Of a stretch of DNA of 64,000 nt, positions 1 to 12,870 are shown piece by piece. A program made the translations under genes and the position numbers. Positions within the stretch are counted from its first letter, which is position 1. Every line of letters starts with the position of its first letter. The notes below the pieces were generated by a model. The model had not been told where the DNA came from. It worked only from the letters and a program-made list of their open reading frames with translations, and ran no database searches. This DNA is from Setophaga petechia (taxonomy: Eukaryota > Chordata > Aves > Passeriformes > Parulidae): positions 35,897,291-35,961,290 of the forward strand of contig JANCRA010000003.1 in assembly GCA_024362935.1 (NCBI GenBank), read 5' to 3'.

Positions 1-853
1 GAAATATGCCCTAATGAAAGAGATATAGATTAGAAGAGGAATTCTTGTGGTTTAGATTATACTTTGCTCTGATTGGGAAATCCTTTGTCAGCATGTGACT
101 TGAGGAAGTTTTTTCCTAACTGATCCTGTAGAAATATTCATTTCTGATTGAAACACTAAAGTAGCTCCCTTATTTTTCCATTACAGCCATTTACTACACA
201 CTTACTGAAGAAACAATCCCTAATACAGGTTCTTAAGCACATTAACTTATTCCATATATTCTTATGACTATGAACACTCATCACCTCAAAAGAGCATACA
301 GGTCTCTAGTATATTTTTTGAGTAGTTTATTCAAAGAAAACAAAAAAGAGGGAGATCGGGCAAGCTACCCACAATAAATCTGTATACTTGGTAAGACAAC
401 AAATAACAAAGAAAACACTTTCAACAACTTCTAGTTGCAAAGAAACCACCCTTATGGCTGGTGCCCATGAAATCAAACTCGCTTCAAACAGACAGAATAT
501 TCAAATGGAGAAGTGACTGCATGTTTCTTGCCTTATTATAATTTTAGACAACTACTACTATGTGAATAGGTGGTATTTAAGTCTGACCTGGTAAGCTATT
601 CTTATGGAAGACTAACAGTTTTAGGAGTACTTATTCCAGAATTAAGCCCTATTGTTCTCAGAAGTTAAATATGGAGAGCTGTAAAATTGAACTGCAAGGC
701 CTTTACCACTTATATCTGTAACATTTGCACTGTGCACAAGAGCAAACTCTTTTCAAAATCAGAGCTGTATATATTAGCATGTATGAAATTCATGTGCAAT
801 TGCATTTATTTATAAGCATGCCAGTGAAGTTTAGGGAAGAAGTTTTAACTCAC
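1..853 (-). other. HSD17B12: HSD17B12 intron 3 (5' part)
   Basis: This stretch follows the exon 3 donor on the minus strand, so it is the start of intron 3; exon 4 lies outside the window. It is AT-rich. I see no exon, repeat family or RNA gene in it. Confidence 0.8.
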
Positions 854-929
854 TTATTTCAGTAGAAACCTGGTCCAATTTTTCTTTTGACCTACTGATT
901 AGAACCACCTTCATTCCACGTCTTGCTAA
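854..929 (-). CDS. HSD17B12: HSD17B12 coding exon 3
   Basis: This 76-nt exon encodes residues 73-97 of HSD17B12 and the first base of codon 98. The peptide begins LARRGMKVVLISRSKEKLDQ, which closely resembles the human protein (LAKHGMKVVLISRSKDKLDQ). In the short-chain dehydrogenase/reductase (SDR) family this is the second beta strand of the Rossmann fold; the basic Arg/Lys residues after it are where NADPH-preferring members hold the cofactor phosphate (family knowledge). The acceptor reads TCTTCTTGCAG and the donor GTGAGT. Phase is 0 at entry and 1 at exit, and entry agrees with the end of exon 2. The enzyme is an ER-membrane 3-oxoacyl-CoA reductase in the second step of very-long-chain fatty acid elongation and has also been assigned estrone reduction. 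The frame is intact here. Confidence 0.96.
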
Positions 930-3900
930 CTGCAAGAAGACAAAACAGGAGACATTAGAATAGTCATAAATCACTTCCAAGTTAGTATCCTAATCAAAGA
1001 AATTGCAAAATTCAAACATCGCAACAATATATGACCAGCAATTCTGAAAAAAATACAATTTTAAACAGAGATACAAAGGGGAAAACCAGGATAAATACTT
1101 CAATGCTATTTATTAATTAATTCCCTTCACACCATGCTATCTTCTCAGTCATCTAATAGAGGAGGATAGGCATATTTATAAAATAGAAAACAAACAGTGG
1201 ATATTTTACAGAACTTTTACACTACCTCTGCAAGTTAGAGCAAAGATATTATTACCCATAATGAAGTTTAACATGCCAAGTTAAGATATCCATGGTCACT
1301 TGGAACACCTGTGTTGCAACACAATACTTCCTCCCTTTAGTAAGGCTCCACTTTTACTTTGTACTACTCATAGGTATTAAGGTTAATTAACTTCTAAAAC
1401 TCTTTTAGGGAAGCTATCTGAGGAAATTAAGATGGGGCCAGAGCATACCCTGGTCATCAAATCAGACCTGCCACTGCAAGCTTAAAATGAGATCTAACAA
1501 CTCAATTGAAAAGTGTCTGCAGGAAGACAGTTACATATCTGAATTACTCTGAAATGAAAATTATGTTTGTGACTACTGTAAGTAGAAACAATATCTCTAT
1601 GCACAGTTCAAAGTGGCTCTGCCTTTTAGACACTTAAGACCTACACATAAAAACCATGTATGTTGTCATTGCTCCAATAAAGATCCCTCACTGCCTTTGG
1701 AAGCTGATGAGAATGGGACTCTGATGGAATTTTTAAAAAACCACTACAACAAAAAAAAATCCCAACTAATCAACAAAACACACAGACCCAAAAACCTCAA
1801 AACACTACACCACAGTACAGCCACAACCTGAAGTGGTTTAAAGCTGCCTACTTTTCTAGCAGGAGTATGCAAAGCAGTAGTGATTCTGTCAGACAGAGGT
1901 ATGGTGGAGTTCACCAGCGAATTCTACTTCCAGGTGTGATCTCTAAGCAGTAGAAAACTCATACTAGATCTCATGAGCATAGAGCGAGGTGTGGTGACAC
2001 CAAAGACACCACAGGAATCACTAGCAAACAGCTGCCAGGTTCAGGCTCTCAGGCAACTTAAGCCTTGTGCTTGAGGAAATGGTGTGGTGTTACAAGAATT
2101 ACTGTCTGAAAGGGATGAACACATTCAGCCAACTGCAGAGAAGCACCTGGCTCACTGGAACACACTTTACATGAAGCCCATAGTAGGCCTGGAAGGCACC
2201 AAGAAGAAGGGAATAGCACTCTCATTCCACAGTATCAAGGCAGTGAAGGCCTTAAATTACCTAACCTGCTAGGACAATATACTCAGAATCCAAAATAGCT
2301 GTCCTCCCATGAGGCAAAAAGTCCCAGAGATCTTCCTCATGGATGCAAACCTCCAGACTGCAGATCGAGGAGTTTGCTCTCTTTCAGCAGTCATGACCCT
2401 TGGGCTCTCAGAGCACTTCAGTAGGTACCTGGGCTTAATGGATAAGTATTCACCTGTATTTGTCTCAAAACCCAAGGAAGTAAAGTAATGCCAATACATC
2501 CAGTCAGTGGAACTTTACCACATTTAGAGAATTTCCACCACAAGGGCGAGCTTGAGAGAAACCTCTGCTACGTTCACACTGAAGAGATGCACTCTGAGAA
2601 GTAGTTTGCAATCTCAAATTGGAAACCCTTTTGCAAGTGGCATTTTAAGTAGAAAGCACATAAAAGAGCCAACAGAAGACCCTGTAACTAGGAACAAATA
2701 TCACTAAGAGAAGTAATCAAACTTGAAAAAGATACAGCACTTGAGAGCAAGTTCAATTAAGGTACCTGATGAGCACTCTGCCTTCACTGGTATAGACCTA
2801 GTTGGTTGAAAGGAAACACAATCATCCAAAGAGAGATAATAACCCCAAGATCCCAGTTACTAATTTCATTTTTATATAGGAATCAAGGAAGACCCACTTG
2901 CTTCATAGATAGCCTGTTATTACACTTGTCCCTTTGGGCAATATCCTTAGGGTCCTGAAAGGGCTGAATGACAGGACCTTAAAACTTACCATAAAAACTC
3001 ACCCCGAGTAGCATATGTTGGGAAGCTACCCCTGTAGCCTAAGGATTGATACAAGAAAGGGTCACCATTCTAATGGAGCTGATGAAGGAGGAGTTTGATT
3101 TCCTTAAATGCCACGTTAGTGACTACCACATTTTCCACAGATGTGACAGTGGTCACAGGAGTTTGCAGATGAAGGAAGAGATGGAAATGTTGGCTCCGTG
3201 ATCAGAAGGCTTGATTTATTATCTTATGATATATATATATAACATTATGACTATACTAAAAAGAAATAGAAAAGAGAAGGCTTCTTCAGAAACTGGCTAA
3301 GCTAAGAACAGAATAGAAAGAATGATAACAAAAGCAGTTTTCTCCAACTCTGTCGGAGAAAGCTCTGTCTTGATTGGCCATTAATTATAAACATCCAAGA
3401 GGGGCCAATCACAGGTGGACCTGTTGCATTCCACAGCAGCAGACAATAATTGTTCACATTTGTTGCTGAAACTTCTCAGTTCCAGCAGGAAAAATCCTAA
3501 GAAAGGATTTTTCACAAAAGGTGTCTGCGACACACAGATGTGCATAGTAGAGTACTGCAGAGTATGCAATGGGATCACAACCTCTAGTTTATCACCAGCA
3601 CACAAATAAGGCTAAGGTTGAATTTATACTAATGATTTTCAAAAACAAACAAAAGATAATGATAGAGAGGCAACGAATACTGACTCCTCACCATATCCTC
3701 AAAACATGAAACCTTTCACAAAGGGCTGATCTAGCAATGATAAGGATATCAGTGCTGGGCAAGGATTAAAGGTCTTAATACTGCAAGAGTAAAAATGTAG
3801 AAACAGTTCTTTGCTTGGAAAAGGAAAATAATCTACAGAGCAGAGTATAACCCAAAATTCCACACACTCATAATGCTCTTCCATCACTTTCCAGTGAGAC

Positions 3901-5646
3901 CATATCAAACTTTCAAAGAGGCAATTCTCAACACACAGTTACAATTCTCACAAATTCCTCCAAGGAAAAGGAAGTTGTCTACATGACTATAATCACAGCC
4001 ATCAAGGCCCAAGCAGCCATATGCCAGCGGAATTTAGAGTAGCCAGGAGGGAATTTTTAGTAGAAAATAAAGCCTCTTCTGGCAGACTTCTGTAGATGCC
4101 TCTAGAGTTAAAGACTGAGATGTCTCTTCAGGTATTCCACATTTCACTCCACATCCACACTTGACTTCATCAAAGTATTCTTCATCCATTTAAGCTGTTA
4201 AAGGATGGATTTGTGTTTTATTCTAAATAAATGCTTAAGTAACAATAATAAAGTACGTTTTGTTCTGTAGCCCAAGAATGAGTACCCTTTGGGGTGCCCT
4301 CTGCTTACAGCACCCACTGCAAGGCAGCTGTAACAGACATGCTTTCCCAACAGTATCTCATACTCGTGATGCTTTCCTAATGGGGGTTTGAATGCAGGAG
4401 TCAGCCAGCAGCAGACATCCATGCTCAAAAGCAGCCTAGTTGTTAGAGACATTACAGAACATAAAGTAAGCTCTCATTTTATTCACCCAGTACCTTGCCA
4501 TATAGATCCTGAAACTAATCTCCCATGATGTTCAGGTGGTGTCTCCCATACCAGAGGACTTCCTCCTGATAATGCTCTGCAGTGGGCACAGTGACCTCCT
4601 TCCACTTGCTCTAGACAGCTAAAATTAAGTGTTGCATCATTTGCTTTGCTGCCATGTAACTGGGGTACCTGGCAGCAATGAGCTGTGAGCAATATGCCAG
4701 GGTCAGGTGCTGCTGGCACCAGGCTTAATTCCTTTTGCAGCCAACTCCCCTTCTCAAACTAGGACTATGAAGTACTACTTCCTGCAAAGTAGAAATGAAT
4801 TTGGGGGCTAGAGCTGCAGATAGCAGGGCAAGGCGCATCAGGATGACAGGAGATCCAAAGGACAAGGACTACCCATAAAGAGGAATGCCATTTTCCCTGT
4901 GGGCTTCGCAAAACAAACAAACAAAAAGAAATAAGAAAAAACTAAGGAAAAGGGAATCTCTCACAGCTGATCTCGCACAAAATCATGCTGGTGTTTCAGA
5001 GAACACAAAAATGAGCACAGACAGGCTCACTCTGATACTAATGCTGAGTTTAAAGTTATTTTTGCTATAAATTGTTGTAGTCAGCACTATTTGTCATAAT
5101 GTTCTCTGGGCTTATAGGCTAAATTACCCTATACTAACAGGCACTTTCTGTCTTAAGCAATACATTCCAGTATATTAAATATATCTGGAGCCCACATATC
5201 CATCAAGAGTAAAAGTACAGTAGAAGAGATAAAGGTAAAACCCAGCTTCAGAGACTTCATGAACTAGAGAAAATAATTGGAAGTTACTGCTGGCAGCTGT
5301 AAATGCCATTTAGTCAGTGCCTGGAAGTACCAAAAGGAATTACCAAGGGCTGAGAAAGTTAAAATTCTTTCAAAAACAAAGGAAGTTAAAAATAAAAACT
5401 GAAGGGTAAGGTAAGAGTTGAAAATATAGTTCACAAATAAACTAAGAAGAAACTAACAAGAAACTAACAAAAAGAAATACAGCTTTTGGTTGGTTAGCAG
5501 AGGAAGACAAGGTAGGAGACCTCTTTCTCCACAGATATCTATGTTAAGATAAGGTGAGGAAATATCACATGCAACTTGATGAAGTTGAGACAGCTTGAAG
5601 TATTGCCAAGAATCAAGACAGACTTCCAAGAGGTAAGAATTCTTAC
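930..5646 (-). other. HSD17B12: HSD17B12 intron 2
   Basis: This intron of about 4.7 kb lies between exons 2 and 3. It is AT-rich and apparently unique sequence, with a short (AT)n run at 3229-3241 and a (CAAA)n run near 4911-4925. The small open frames here show no splice-site support or recognisable family and are treated as chance. Confidence 0.85.
3229..3241. repeat. (AT)n microsatellite
   Basis: An uninterrupted short AT dinucleotide run inside HSD17B12 intron 2. Confidence 0.8.
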
Positions 5647-5693
5647 CTCTTCTGCATAGGCTTTTCCAATCCCATCAGTAGCTCCTGTGACCA
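5647..5693 (-). CDS. HSD17B12: HSD17B12 coding exon 2 (cofactor-binding motif)
   Basis: This 47-nt exon completes codon 57 and encodes residues 58-72, read as VTGATDGIGKAYAEE; human HSD17B12 has VTGSTDGIGKSYAEE. It carries the SDR family dinucleotide-binding motif TGxxxGxG (T59, G60, G64, G66), the glycine-rich turn between the first beta strand and first helix that contacts NADP(H). The acceptor GTTGCAG follows a run of 14 T on the coding strand (A14 at 5701-5714 on the plus strand), a near-ideal polypyrimidine tract; the donor is GAG followed by GTAAGA. Phase 1 in and phase 0 out match exons 1 and 3. The exon is too short to appear as an open frame alone but is unambiguous by motif, splice sites and phase. 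Confidence 0.97.
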
Positions 5694-8600
5694 CTGCAAC
5701 AAAAAAAAAAAAAGACAAATCTGCATTAGGTGCTTCACAGAAGTAATTGCAATGTGTGTGTTTGTTTGTAGGCTATTAAAGTACTCATTCCAGACAGAAA
5801 CATATCAAAGTCTCTGGAACAGGTGTACAACTCCTAGGAAATTACTTTAAGAACTCACACTAAAACCTTTCCATAGGTAAGAAAGGAGAGAAAGAAAGGG
5901 AATTAGGAGCCTAATGTGTTTCAAGAATCAGGTTCAGCACCCCTTCTAAAGCCAGGCCTCTGTCCTAATACTCTTCTTCACAGACTTTGTGGACAAAAAG
6001 ATTTCCAAGCCATTTAACTTAAAAAAAGCTGATTTGTGACTATTAAACCAGCTGTCAACTTAGTTTTAACTGTACAGTAAAATAAAAAGTATCTCAAATC
6101 CAGTAAACATCCAAGAAAACAGATTTTAGGACACAGGCAACAGCTTTCTGTTAGTGTTCCTCCAGCAGATTTCAGTTCCTCATGGCCATTGTGCTCACCA
6201 GCACTAGTATGAGCGACCCATCCATGCATCATCTCAAGCTGGGCTTCTACAGCTTAAACTTTCTCACCTGTGGGTGACTGGATCTGTGTCAAGCTTCAAG
6301 TCTTTCTAGGATTCTTTTCCACAAGCTGAGAAGCTGTGAGTGACTCAACATGCCATTAGTTTGACAGATTATTCCAGGGCTCTCGCCACACTAGTAGCTG
6401 ATCATCCCAGTAAATAGCAATTCCTCCATACAGAAACTGCTTTTCCAACCTCTTTTTGTAAAAGTAAATTAAGCACCACTTTTTTTTTTTCTCTCTCAGC
6501 TTTTTCCTCTCACCGAACCCAACACCTACACCTCAACATCCTTACATTTTTAGCTCTCCTGTCCAACCTATCATTTACCGGTCTCTGCTCTCACTCTCCA
6601 AGTAGCCACAGAACATACTGGATTTTTTCTGTTTGTCCTTTTATCAGATCAGAAGAGCTTGGTTTGTGCTTCCTCTGCTTATCACTGAATGTAGCCATGG
6701 CCAAATAACTGAACTTGTTAATGTTTCAGAACAGTGAACTGGGAGTGTTGGTTTAACTCTCAGGTCAACCTCTACCTGAATGAAAATCATAGCAGACAGA
6801 GGTGCTGTCTGGCATAGGGATTCAGCAATAGCTTCCCTTTGGAGCACTGGAAGGAGATGTGCTTGCAGATGATTTGATTAGTTACTGCTTGCAGATCCCC
6901 TCTAACAGTTAGCATGCAAACTGCAGCCAGAATATTTCTGTTTGAGTAATAACAGCTAGGAAATGCTGTAACCCTTTCAGTCTCTGTGCCTGCTACCTAT
7001 AAATAAGTAGCTATAATAACAAAAGATTAAACAGCTGCAAAGGTCCTATTTGAGTTTGAATGGTCCAGTAACAATTCAGTAACAGGCTAGAAATAAAGAT
7101 CCAGTCATATCCCTGATTTAAGTGAAATTCACAGACGACCACAGATGAAGGTACATGCATATATGTTTATCCCCTCCCTGGTTTCAGGGTTTATTTCCAA
7201 GATGACATAACTCCAGCATGATAGGGATATGCATACTGCACACATTGGATGCTCCAGCTGCTAAACAGAGCTCTGGCTGCTGCACTGTCAGTGCCAGGGA
7301 ATTTTATTGAGAAAACCAAGTATCTGTGTCACACTGCTTTGCCACTTCCTATCCAGCCACCGTTAGGGAAGTGTGAGTGACAGTTTTGGTACAGAAACAA
7401 AGCCATGTGAGGAAAGGTGAAGCAAGGGTCCAAATTACCAATAAAAATCAGACTTTAGGGAAGAAATCAAGAATACTTTCCCAGGAGTCCATTTCCTGCA
7501 ACCAAACTTGGACCAATATTGTTACCCAATCAGCCAGACACACAACAGTCCTGCAGGACAGCATGATCCCTTTAACAAGCTTCAGTTTCAGCCTTGTTGA
7601 CCTGGGATTCACATAATGTATTATCATAAAAGTAATTTTTGCTTCAGCAAAACAATGAAGCACACAGGAGTACAGTGAAAACAGTACCAGGACCCCTCCC
7701 CATAAGGATCACAACAGTAACTGGACAAGTTCTAAGCTGGCCCAATGTGGAAAACATTCAACTTCAGTGACTTGGTGAAAGGGGTTGTTTCTTTCACCAT
7801 AGTAAGTGAGGCACCTAAAGAAGAGCCATTCCCTTTACCACTTAGATTGTTTCTTCTCTTCCAACTCAGAATTTACAGACTTAATGGTTTTATTCCCAGA
7901 TAACAAGCTCAGCATTTCAAAACATTGTTTTCTGACACTGCAAGTGATTCCACTTCTAGCAGCTGCAGCCAAAAATGCATGCTCCATGAGGCAGGGACTC
8001 CAAAAAGCACCTGTAGCCCTTTAAAGGCTTAGTAAAGTACAAGTAGTTTCAGTCAAGGATATTTACTCATTTATTGAATCCATTGCTTAGGTAAATGGTA
8101 ATGGAATCAGCTGGAGCACGAGACATAAGCTGAAGATCAGGGATTTCTAACTGAAGTGTAAGTAACAGGATGTGTTTCCCTTTATAAGTCCTAGTTCAAA
8201 TTAAAATAACCGGTAGTCCAGAGATTAAAGTACCCTCCAGAACAGAATGTGAGAAATTTAACTAAATCTGATGTACATGAAAATTACAAAATCTCATCAG
8301 GAAAAGAGCAGTGCTTGAGCCATCACCTACAGAAACAGACTCCTGGTAATACACATCCCTGTTTTGCTTCTGCTGCAGGAAAAGGCCTCAGGATAGTATG
8401 CAGCTAGTTTTTCTTAGCAATAAGGGAACTGCTCACAAGATGACACTGAGACCATAATTTAATTACTGGTTCCATGTGGAGAAGGGTAAGTATCTTCTGC
8501 TCCATGCTCAACCATCTTGAAGAACAAACAGTACAAGGACTGTTTTCCAATGCCTAACCTAAACCCCCTTTTTTTCAGGCCACACTTCCCTTCCTAAGGC

Positions 8601-11600
8601 CCTTTGAGAAAAGCCACCTGGCTCAGTTCCCTCCCATTCCAAGCAAATGGATTGCCCATCTACAGCTGCACTGGAGAGGCTATGGAGGTCAGCACCCACA
8701 GACTGAGATGGGAAACATGCACCAGCACAGACCTGGCCTGCTGCTGACCAGTTCAGCCAGCTCTGGTTCCTGCTCATTTGCTGGATCCTAGTGAGCAGTT
8801 TGGGAGGGTCAGAAAGGCTGCCCTGACAGGAATCTGCCAGAGCAGAAAAAAAACTTAGACCTTACATTGTAAAAGCAGGGAAAAGAGGTGGGGTAAAGGC
8901 AACTGATAGGATCAACATCACAGAAGACAATATTCAGCCACCAATATTCTTCCTCCACATTTTAGATGACCTAAAGTTTGTACATTAGAAAGTCACTTAA
9001 AATTTTCATATTGATTACATTCATCTCAAGCTTCCATACTGGAGAGAAATGTTGCAGTTTCAACCACTCCAAAGCTGTGTCAGTTTAACTAAGTTTCTAC
9101 TATCAACTTGATGTGCCCAAGCTAGTTTGACCTCAAGTGTGTATTAAAAGCTTTTTAATTCTGTTTCTTCTACAAACTGCCTTCCAACAAAAGTTACAAA
9201 CTGACTGCAGTTGGCAGAGCTTAAAAAAGGCAAAGCAAGTAGGATAGAAATAAGTTATTGTCTATATAAGAAAGCTGCACCAGCACCTAAGTGTGATTAT
9301 ACACATTTACTCAGTAGTCAGACTAACTGTAGTAGCTTCCCACTTCAGCCATCTGCTGTCTCCAGGAAAGAAGCAAGAAGAGTGCCCAGGCAACTTGTGT
9401 GTGAGCCCACCAAGTAAATGTTTGCCTGAATGGAAGCTTATATTGCACCACTGGATAATTTTAGACAAAGAAGTCAGCATCCATCTTTGCCTTTTCCCCT
9501 ACAACTCTAAAAGTCAGGGGACAAAAAATAAGGGAAGATATCCAGTAACACAACATACTCTGAGAAGAGCTCACTCCTAATAAATCAACACATGCACAGG
9601 CATTGGGCTGGAGATGTTCTACTCTGGGAAGCCCCCACTGGCCAGTCCTCAGCAGCTTAGGATTCATGGTATTTCACAAAATAATTAGGCCTCACCTGGA
9701 ACAGATTCCCATCTCAAGAACCTTTTTTGAAACTAGTATATGCATAACTAGAGAGCTGACATATACATAATCTTTTTTACGTTGCAAAAAAAGCCTGTCT
9801 AAAAATTCCTGTTCTGAGTCAGAGTCCACAAAGCCTGGCCCTAGTGAGTCCAGCACACTGAAAGAAACATCTCTTGCTCTTCTAGGAAATGGCATTTTGG
9901 GTAAGACTGGCATAATCACTGTTGTAATCAGTGACAGATGTATGTATGGTAGCATGGTCTAGTTCCGGCTTTCATTCCAGTTTTACATCAACAGTCTTAT
10001 ATTCCAAACCCTATACTGTTTGGAGTGATAGCCAAGAAGTTGGAAAGCTGATAAAACTAAAATCGTTATTCATGCTAGCCACTAGGGTACACCACCTTAG
10101 TATAAATTACTGTGAACCCACCCACGCTTTGGATGCAGTGATAGGACGCAAAAAGAAACTGCCAATGTAGCATCAAGGTCTCCAAACAATGAGAGCAGTA
10201 TGGGGCATCATCTGTTCACACTGCTGGAGGATGTTATGCCACAATTACCACTGTATATATACAAGTCATCAGCACAAGATCACAAATCAGCAGTTAAAAT
10301 TTTTATTACAGTATTATCCTTAATATGTCAGGTAATCTTTTCCCTAAATCACCAAAATCTACACCTCAGTTCAGTATCGCATCTTTGTCCTAATGGTTTG
10401 CCAGAATTTTGCTTCCTATGTAGTTGTGGGAAGAGAATAAAGAAAAAACAAACTCACGTCTCCCCCCACAGACTTTTCAACTCCCACTTGGAGTTTAACT
10501 ACACATCTTTGGCCTCTTACGGTGATCTCTTTAATTGAAGATACAGCTATACAGGCACCCACCACAGCCTCTACTACTAGAACAGTTATTGACAGACACA
10601 GCTCATTAATTCTCTACACTTTAATATCCCCGTGTCAACTTACTTTTGCCCATATACAACAGGTATGACGTAGTTCACAAGCACTGGCAACATTTCCTGG
10701 CCAGTACCAAACCACCAACCCTCAATAAACAAAGTTAGAAAACCTCACCAGTCTGTGAGATGTGTCATCTTGCACTAAAAGGGGACAGCTTTCCTGTAAT
10801 CAAAGAAGCCATAGACCAAGCCTGTGGAGCATATGCAACCAGAGAGTGACTTTAGAAGATTAAAATGACCAGTGGTACTTTCTTTAGGGGATGAAAATAT
10901 GGATGAGTCTCCAGAAGCCTTACATAGGGGTAAATACATAAATGTTTCCAATAGCACCTGCATCCTTCAGAAATCCCACAGCCTGTGGTTAAATATGAGA
11001 GATAAAGTGCCACCAACAGTGTGGGGAACTCATATGCTTTTTCTGCTTGTAAGCAGTAACTGCCACTGTCTTGCCAAATAAGAGGTCGCCAAAAAACATC
11101 CACCACCTCCTAAGAGGTATAATAGAGTTGTATTCCTTGCTCATAAAAAAGGGACTGCCATTCCAGAGCCAGGCAAAAGCAGAACCCAGTAGTCATTGGC
11201 AGTCTGTTTTGTGACTGAAGTGAGTATTCAAGGCCCAGGGAGAACATTTTACTTGCTTCTCATGCAGCCAGGACATCTTAAAACAAAAGCAAAGAATGGT
11301 GCAGTAAAACATGAGGCAGGCATGTAGAAATCATCTCATCTCAAGCAAAGGAGCAAGGACCAGTGTTGAAACAGGGAGAGGGAGCAACAGCAAGCATAGA
11401 AAATTCTACTGCAGCTCTGCAGAGCAATCACGCTGAAACAAGATTATAGATTCGTGACTCCCCAACTCAAGGTTAGACTACAGTGAAAAAAAAGAGCTTA
11501 AAGAGATCAAGCCTGCCTTCAGATACAAACACACGTTTTCCACAGCAAAATGAACTTTTGAGAAGCCTAATGGAGATAAAGCACAGAATACCTTTATCCA

Positions 11601-12469
11601 TATTGCCTCTAGCAAACAGCACCATGGATACTCCTTGCAGTGCTTTGACTACCGGCACAATGAAGCTAGCAACTCTTAGGCATGTTCTCTACTCGTCTCT
11701 TCAAACTACAAATTCATTTTGGTTCAGCCATTTTCCTGTTTTCATTCAGAAAAGCCCGAGTTTTTAGGCAATCTTTCAGAGTACTGCAGATGCACTCATG
11801 CATGTCATTTCCTAGGGGGGAGAGCTCAGGCCATCAGCAATGTTATTCTCCATAGACAGATGTGGGTCCAGCAATTTGGGAATACACCCTTCCTGTCAAA
11901 AAACTAAGCTAGCTAACAGATTTCAAGGAGGGTAGCCTAGCTACATCTCTGATCCCTGAGAAGGGTCCAGATTTATTTCAAAATGGTCACTGCAGATCTA
12001 ATCTGTCTGCAGCATCCTCCATTCACACAGAAGAGCCATCTCTGTCCTGCAAGACTGAACCCAGATACGAGTGAGGGTCTGTCACAGCACAGTACTCAGC
12101 TGCAGCACACATCTACATAAACTAGGACCCTCTGTGTATTGCTAAAGCAATACAGTTGAGAGAAACTTCACTGCACAGCTAACCTTAGCATGGGTTTAAA
12201 GTACAGCCCATAAATAACTGAAGACTCGAGATTCTTCTGCTACGAAACACAGAGGCTATATTAAGAATATGACAGCTCCTGGGGAAAACAAAAGCTGGCA
12301 AGGGGAGAAAAGACTATCCCTGCTTGGCATCAAGCAGTGCTTCATTTATTACAGATTTATATAAATCACTGGCATTTGACCAATACCAAGCTTCTAGATT
12401 ATCTCCAGCCAACAAAAGTACTTTAGACTGTGCTGGTTAAAAATATTCTACTTTTTGTCCTCGGCTTGC

Positions 12470-12870
12470 TAGGAACAGCTATTTTTAGTAAGACTCCAAT
12501 CAACCTTATCAAAATCAAGCATCAAAAATAGACTGGAGAAACACTGGAAGCATATACTATTTTTAGCTGCTCCATCTATCCCTGCCGTTATCCACAAATT
12601 CTGACTGCACAGACCATGCATGAGTGCTTAGTTATTCTAGGCAGATCTTAGTCGTGACCCTTTTTCTCCCTGAACACCTGAATGCAGAAAACACTCGATT
12701 GATTAAAGATTAATACAGCCGCAAACCATGACAGCTGCCTTTAGTCTGAGTGCTTTTGGGGAGGGGGAGAATACAGGATGACAGAGAGCTTGCATCAGTA
12801 TTCCTCTTGGGGATCCATTACATGGAAAGAAAATTGCTATTTCAATTCCCTTTTGTTGCTAAAAATAGCA
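12470..12870. promoter_or_regulatory. Candidate intronic enhancer with three exact MEF2-type sites
   Basis: The 10-mer CTATTTTTAG occurs at 12479-12488 and 12557-12566, and its reverse complement CTAAAAATAG at 12859-12868. It fits the published MEF2 consensus YTA(A/T)4TAR exactly. A near match (TCAAAAATAGA) lies at about 12522, and a CAGCTG E-box lies at about 12731, between the second and third sites. MEF2 with E-box factors is a common pairing in muscle and neuronal enhancers (established knowledge). That this stretch is an enhancer of HSD17B12 or a neighbour is inference. Confidence 0.35.
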
